From NCBI GenBank assembly GCA_946482375.1, contig CAMLRH010000147.1, positions 1 to 6,517 on the forward strand: 6,517 nucleotides of DNA, given 5' to 3'. The notes under the pieces were generated by a model, which had not been told where the DNA came from, made no database searches, and saw only the letters and a program-made list of their open reading frames with translations. Position numbers and translations under genes: made by a program. Positions 4,081 through 6,517 of this stretch are shown here, in pieces; within the stretch, counting starts at the first letter, position 1; each line of letters starts with the position of its first letter. This stretch comes from an uncultured Caulobacteraceae bacterium (GTDB taxonomy: Bacteria; Pseudomonadota; Alphaproteobacteria; Caulobacterales; Caulobacteraceae).

Positions 4081-6517
4081 ATGAGCGGAAGGCTTCAGGC
4101 GCGGCTATTGTGCGGCGCGGCGGTTATTGGACTGATGGGCGCGGCGCAGGCCGCGCAGGCGGCCGAAGCGAATTTTTCGATTCCCGCGCAGTCGCTGGCC
4201 TCGGCGCTGAGCAGCTTCAGCGAGCAGAGCGGGCGGCCGGTTCTCTACCGTCCCGAAATCGCCACCCAGAAGGTTTCGCCGGGCGCCGCCGGAGAGGTCG
4301 AGGCCGAAGTCGCCCTGAACCAGTTGCTCGCCGGCACCGGCCTGACCTGGAAGCAGGACGGCGACACCTTCCTGATCATGAGGACCGATGCCGACCCCCA
4401 GTCCGGAAGCGCCGCGGGGGACGGCGCTGACGGAACGGTCGAGGCGCTGATCGTCACGGCTCAGAAGCGCGAAGAGGATATCCAGGACGTTCCGATCGCC
4501 ATCTCGGCCTTCACCCAGGACGACTTGACGCGTTCGCAGGTCGCCGGCGGTCCGGACCTGATGACGCAGGTTCCGAACTTCACGTTCACGAAGACGAACT
4601 TCAGCAGCTATTCGATCCAGATCCGCGGGATCGGCACCCAGGCGATTTCGGCCACGACCGATCCGGCTGTCGCCATCGCCTTCAACAACACGCCGTTCGT
4701 GCGTAACCGCTTCTTCGAGCAGGAATTCTACGACCTGCAGCGCGTTGAAGTGCTGCGTGGCCCGCAAGGCACGCTCTACGGCCGCAACGCCACGGCCGGT
4801 GTGGTCAACATCATCAGCGCCAAGCCGTCGTTTGGTTATGAGGCCAAGCTCTCGGCCGACATCGCCAACTACAGTTCGACGCGCGTCGAGGGCATGATCA
4901 ACATGCCGATCGTCGAGGACAGGATCGCCCTGCGTCTGGCCGGCGCCTGGACCAAGCGCGAGGGCTATTCCACCAACCAATTGACCGGCAACCCGATTGA
5001 CGGCCGCGACCTGTGGTCGACCCGCCTGTCCTTGCGGTTTGCACCCACGGACCGCCTCGACGCGAACCTGGTGTGGGAACACTTCGAGGAGGACGACGAC
5101 CGCCTGCGTTCGGGTAAGCAGCTGTGCAAGAAGGACCTTGGGCCCGATTTCATCAACGGCGTCCCGGTGCCCAAGGATTTCGGCGGCACCTTCGGCGCCT
5201 CGGCCTACTACAGCCAGGGCTGCAAGCCGGTTTCGCTCTATTCGCCCGAGGCGTTCCAGACGCCGAACGGCTTTGCGCTGCCCTACTACGGACCGCTCGG
5301 AAACCTCGGTGCGCCGGTCGACCAGAACGTCGATCCCTACGTCACCGCCACGCAGTCGACCGACCTGCGGGTCATCGAGTCCACGCGGGATCCGGAGTAT
5401 CGCGCCAACAGCGATCTGGTGGAGTTGCAGGTCAGCTTCGAGCTTACGCCAGAACTGACGCTGTCCTCGGAAACCGCCTACAGCGCCGACGAACTCTTCT
5501 CGACGCAGGACTTCAACCGCTTCAATACCAAACCCGGCGCCTTCACGACTCTGGACCCATTTGGTGAGCCCACCCAGGACGTCCTGCGAGGCCTGCTCAG
5601 CCCGACAGGCGTCTTCTGCGATCCCCAGCTCGGCTGTTCCGACCGCCTGGTGGCGGCCGACCTCTCGACGGCCAAGTCGCGCCAGTTCAGCCAGGAATTC
5701 CGCCTGTCGTCGGATTTCGACGGGCCGTTCAACTTCAGCCTGGGAACGAACTTCCTGCGCTACGACACCGAAGACAAGTATTACGTCTTCATCAACAGCC
5801 TCTCGCTGTTCGCCGCGCAGGCCTGGGGAAGCAAGGCCGACATCCCATACGTTCCCGGCGTGACCGACAATATGGACTGCCTGGACAATTTGGCGCCGGG
5901 CGATCCCAACATCGTCAACGGCATCACCAACTGCATCTACATCGACCCCAATCCGATCGGCAGCCTCAACGACCTGGGCCACAACTACTTCCTGTCGAAG
6001 AACCCGTACCGGCTGATCTCCTACGCGGTGTTCGGCGAGACCTATTACAACGTCACCGACAACCTGAAGGTCACTGCCGGCCTGCGCTGGACGGTGGACA
6101 AGAAACACGCGCCGCTCATCCCGAGCTGGCTGCTGGCGGCCCATACCTTCGGCTATCCGGTTTCGACCATCGTCGAGCAGGAATGGCGCGAGCCGACGGG
6201 CCGCCTCACCGTCGACTGGAAGCCGGCGCTCACCTTCACGGACGAGACGCTGCTCTACGGCTCCTACGCTCACGGCTACAAGGCCGGCGGCGCCAATCCG
6301 CCGCCGATCGCGGTCGCGACCTACGGAGGGTTCGACCAGTACAACGACCTGGTGCTGTCGAAGGCGCTGTCGCGGGTGCGCACGTTCGACGCCGAGTATG
6401 TCGACGCCTTCGAGGTCGGGACCAAGAACACGCTTCTGGACGGCCGCCTGACGCTCAACCTCAACGCCTTCTACTACGACTACAGAGGCTACCAGATTTC
6501 CCAGATCGTCGACCGTA
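4081..6517 (+). CDS. TonB-dependent receptor with N-terminal STN signalling domain, 3' truncated
   Basis: Open from ATG 4081 to the window edge with no stop (812 whole codons); the C-terminal barrel strands lie beyond it. Residues 1-30 are a signal peptide (RLLCGAAVIGLMGAAQAAQA core; likely cut after an AQA near 27). Residues 31-100 are an STN/secretin-TonB domain (FSIPAQSLASALSSFSEQSG, then ALNQLLAGTGLTW), the domain that passes a signal to a FecR partner. A flexible acidic/Gly linker (101-120) follows, then the TonB-box region ALIVTAQKREEDIQDVPIAI starting near 122. The plug (about 135-250) contains the hallmark RVEVLRGPQGTLYGRNATAG (221-240). The barrel follows with loop cysteines that pair by position: 349/381, 513/518 and 600/618. 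Directly downstream of sigma and fecR, it is the natural sensor receptor of that pair and a probable transcriptional target. Whether it carries the same C-terminal extension as its upstream paralogue cannot be seen. Ligand unknown. Confidence 0.95.
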   Translation, partial: MSGRLQARLLCGAAVIGLMGAAQAAQAAEANFSIPAQSLASALSSFSEQSGRPVLYRPEIATQKVSPGAAGEVEAEVALNQLLAGTGLTWKQDGDTFLIMRTDADPQSGSAAGDGADGTVEALIVTAQKREEDIQDVPIAISAFTQDDLTRSQVAGGPDLMTQVPNFTFTKTNFSSYSIQIRGIGTQAISATTDPAVAIAFNNTPFVRNRFFEQEFYDLQRVEVLRGPQGTLYGRNATAGVVNIISAKPSFGYEAKLSADIANYSSTRVEGMINMPIVEDRIALRLAGAWTKREGYSTNQLTGNPIDGRDLWSTRLSLRFAPTDRLDANLVWEHFEEDDDRLRSGKQLCKKDLGPDFINGVPVPKDFGGTFGASAYYSQGCKPVSLYSPEAFQTPNGFALPYYGPLGNLGAPVDQNVDPYVTATQSTDLRVIESTRDPEYRANSDLVELQVSFELTPELTLSSETAYSADELFSTQDFNRFNTKPGAFTTLDPFGEPTQDVLRGLLSPTGVFCDPQLGCSDRLVAADLSTAKSRQFSQEFRLSSDFDGPFNFSLGTNFLRYDTEDKYYVFINSLSLFAAQAWGSKADIPYVPGVTDNMDCLDNLAPGDPNIVNGITNCIYIDPNPIGSLNDLGHNYFLSKNPYRLISYAVFGETYYNVTDNLKVTAGLRWTVDKKHAPLIPSWLLAAHTFGYPVSTIVEQEWREPTGRLTVDWKPALTFTDETLLYGSYAHGYKAGGANPPPIAVATYGGFDQYNDLVLSKALSRVRTFDAEYVDAFEVGTKNTLLDGRLTLNLNAFYYDYRGYQISQIVDR

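Noticed and set aside
4105..6273. A 722-codon open frame on the minus strand opposite the second receptor
   Set aside because: It lies wholly antisense to a clearly recognised receptor gene. Its composition (Arg, Val, Gly, Gln-rich, no recognisable domain) is what high-GC codon bias creates on the opposite strand.
1..6517. Reading the window as a circular element because its ends are alike
   Set aside because: The ends are similar but not identical: substitutions are spread through both segments and there is an 8-codon length difference in one loop. They are two paralogous genes, not an overlap.

Overview
The window looks like a high-GC Gram-negative chromosome, most likely an alphaproteobacterium of the Caulobacterales or Sphingomonadales type. 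This rests on the strong G/C bias at third codon positions, the style of the TonB-dependent receptors (TonB box followed by an AQKREE-type motif, and a plug ending in a GRNA motif) and the FecI/FecR arrangement. I could not run a taxonomic search, so the placement is an inference. All genes are on the + strand and coding density is high.

Layout: (1) 3-2240 is the 3' part of a TonB-dependent receptor gene whose start lies before the window. After the expected end of the receptor barrel the reading frame continues for about 396 codons into a second, apparently beta-barrel domain that resembles the Lpg1974/Legionella major outer membrane protein family. (2) 2241-2431 is a gap with a strong intrinsic terminator and then a putative promoter. 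(3) 2432-2953 encodes a FecI-type ECF sigma factor. (4) 2950-3978 encodes its FecR-type inner-membrane regulator, which overlaps the sigma gene by 4 nt. (5) 3979-4080 is a 102-nt gap with a second copy of the same promoter-like motif and a ribosome binding site. (6) 4081 to the window end is a second TonB-dependent receptor, with a signal peptide and an N-terminal STN signalling domain; its 3' end is cut off by the window.

Genes 3, 4 and 6 have the full set of parts of a cell-surface signalling (Fec-like) system. Ligand binding by the STN-bearing receptor would be passed through its STN domain to the periplasmic C-terminal domain of FecR, and then across the membrane to the sigma factor, which would transcribe its target genes. 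A bipartite motif (ACATAGGGTG, 15 nt, then CCTTYTASC) occurs with identical spacing upstream of both the sigma gene and the receptor gene. This fits a positively autoregulated sigma/anti-sigma operon plus its receptor target. The ligand cannot be told from this window.

The two receptors are clear paralogues. Codons near position 3 and codons near position 6259 encode nearly the same stretch, so the two ends of the window fall in homologous positions of the two genes. The most unusual items are the receptor-plus-second-barrel fusion and the shared promoter motif.
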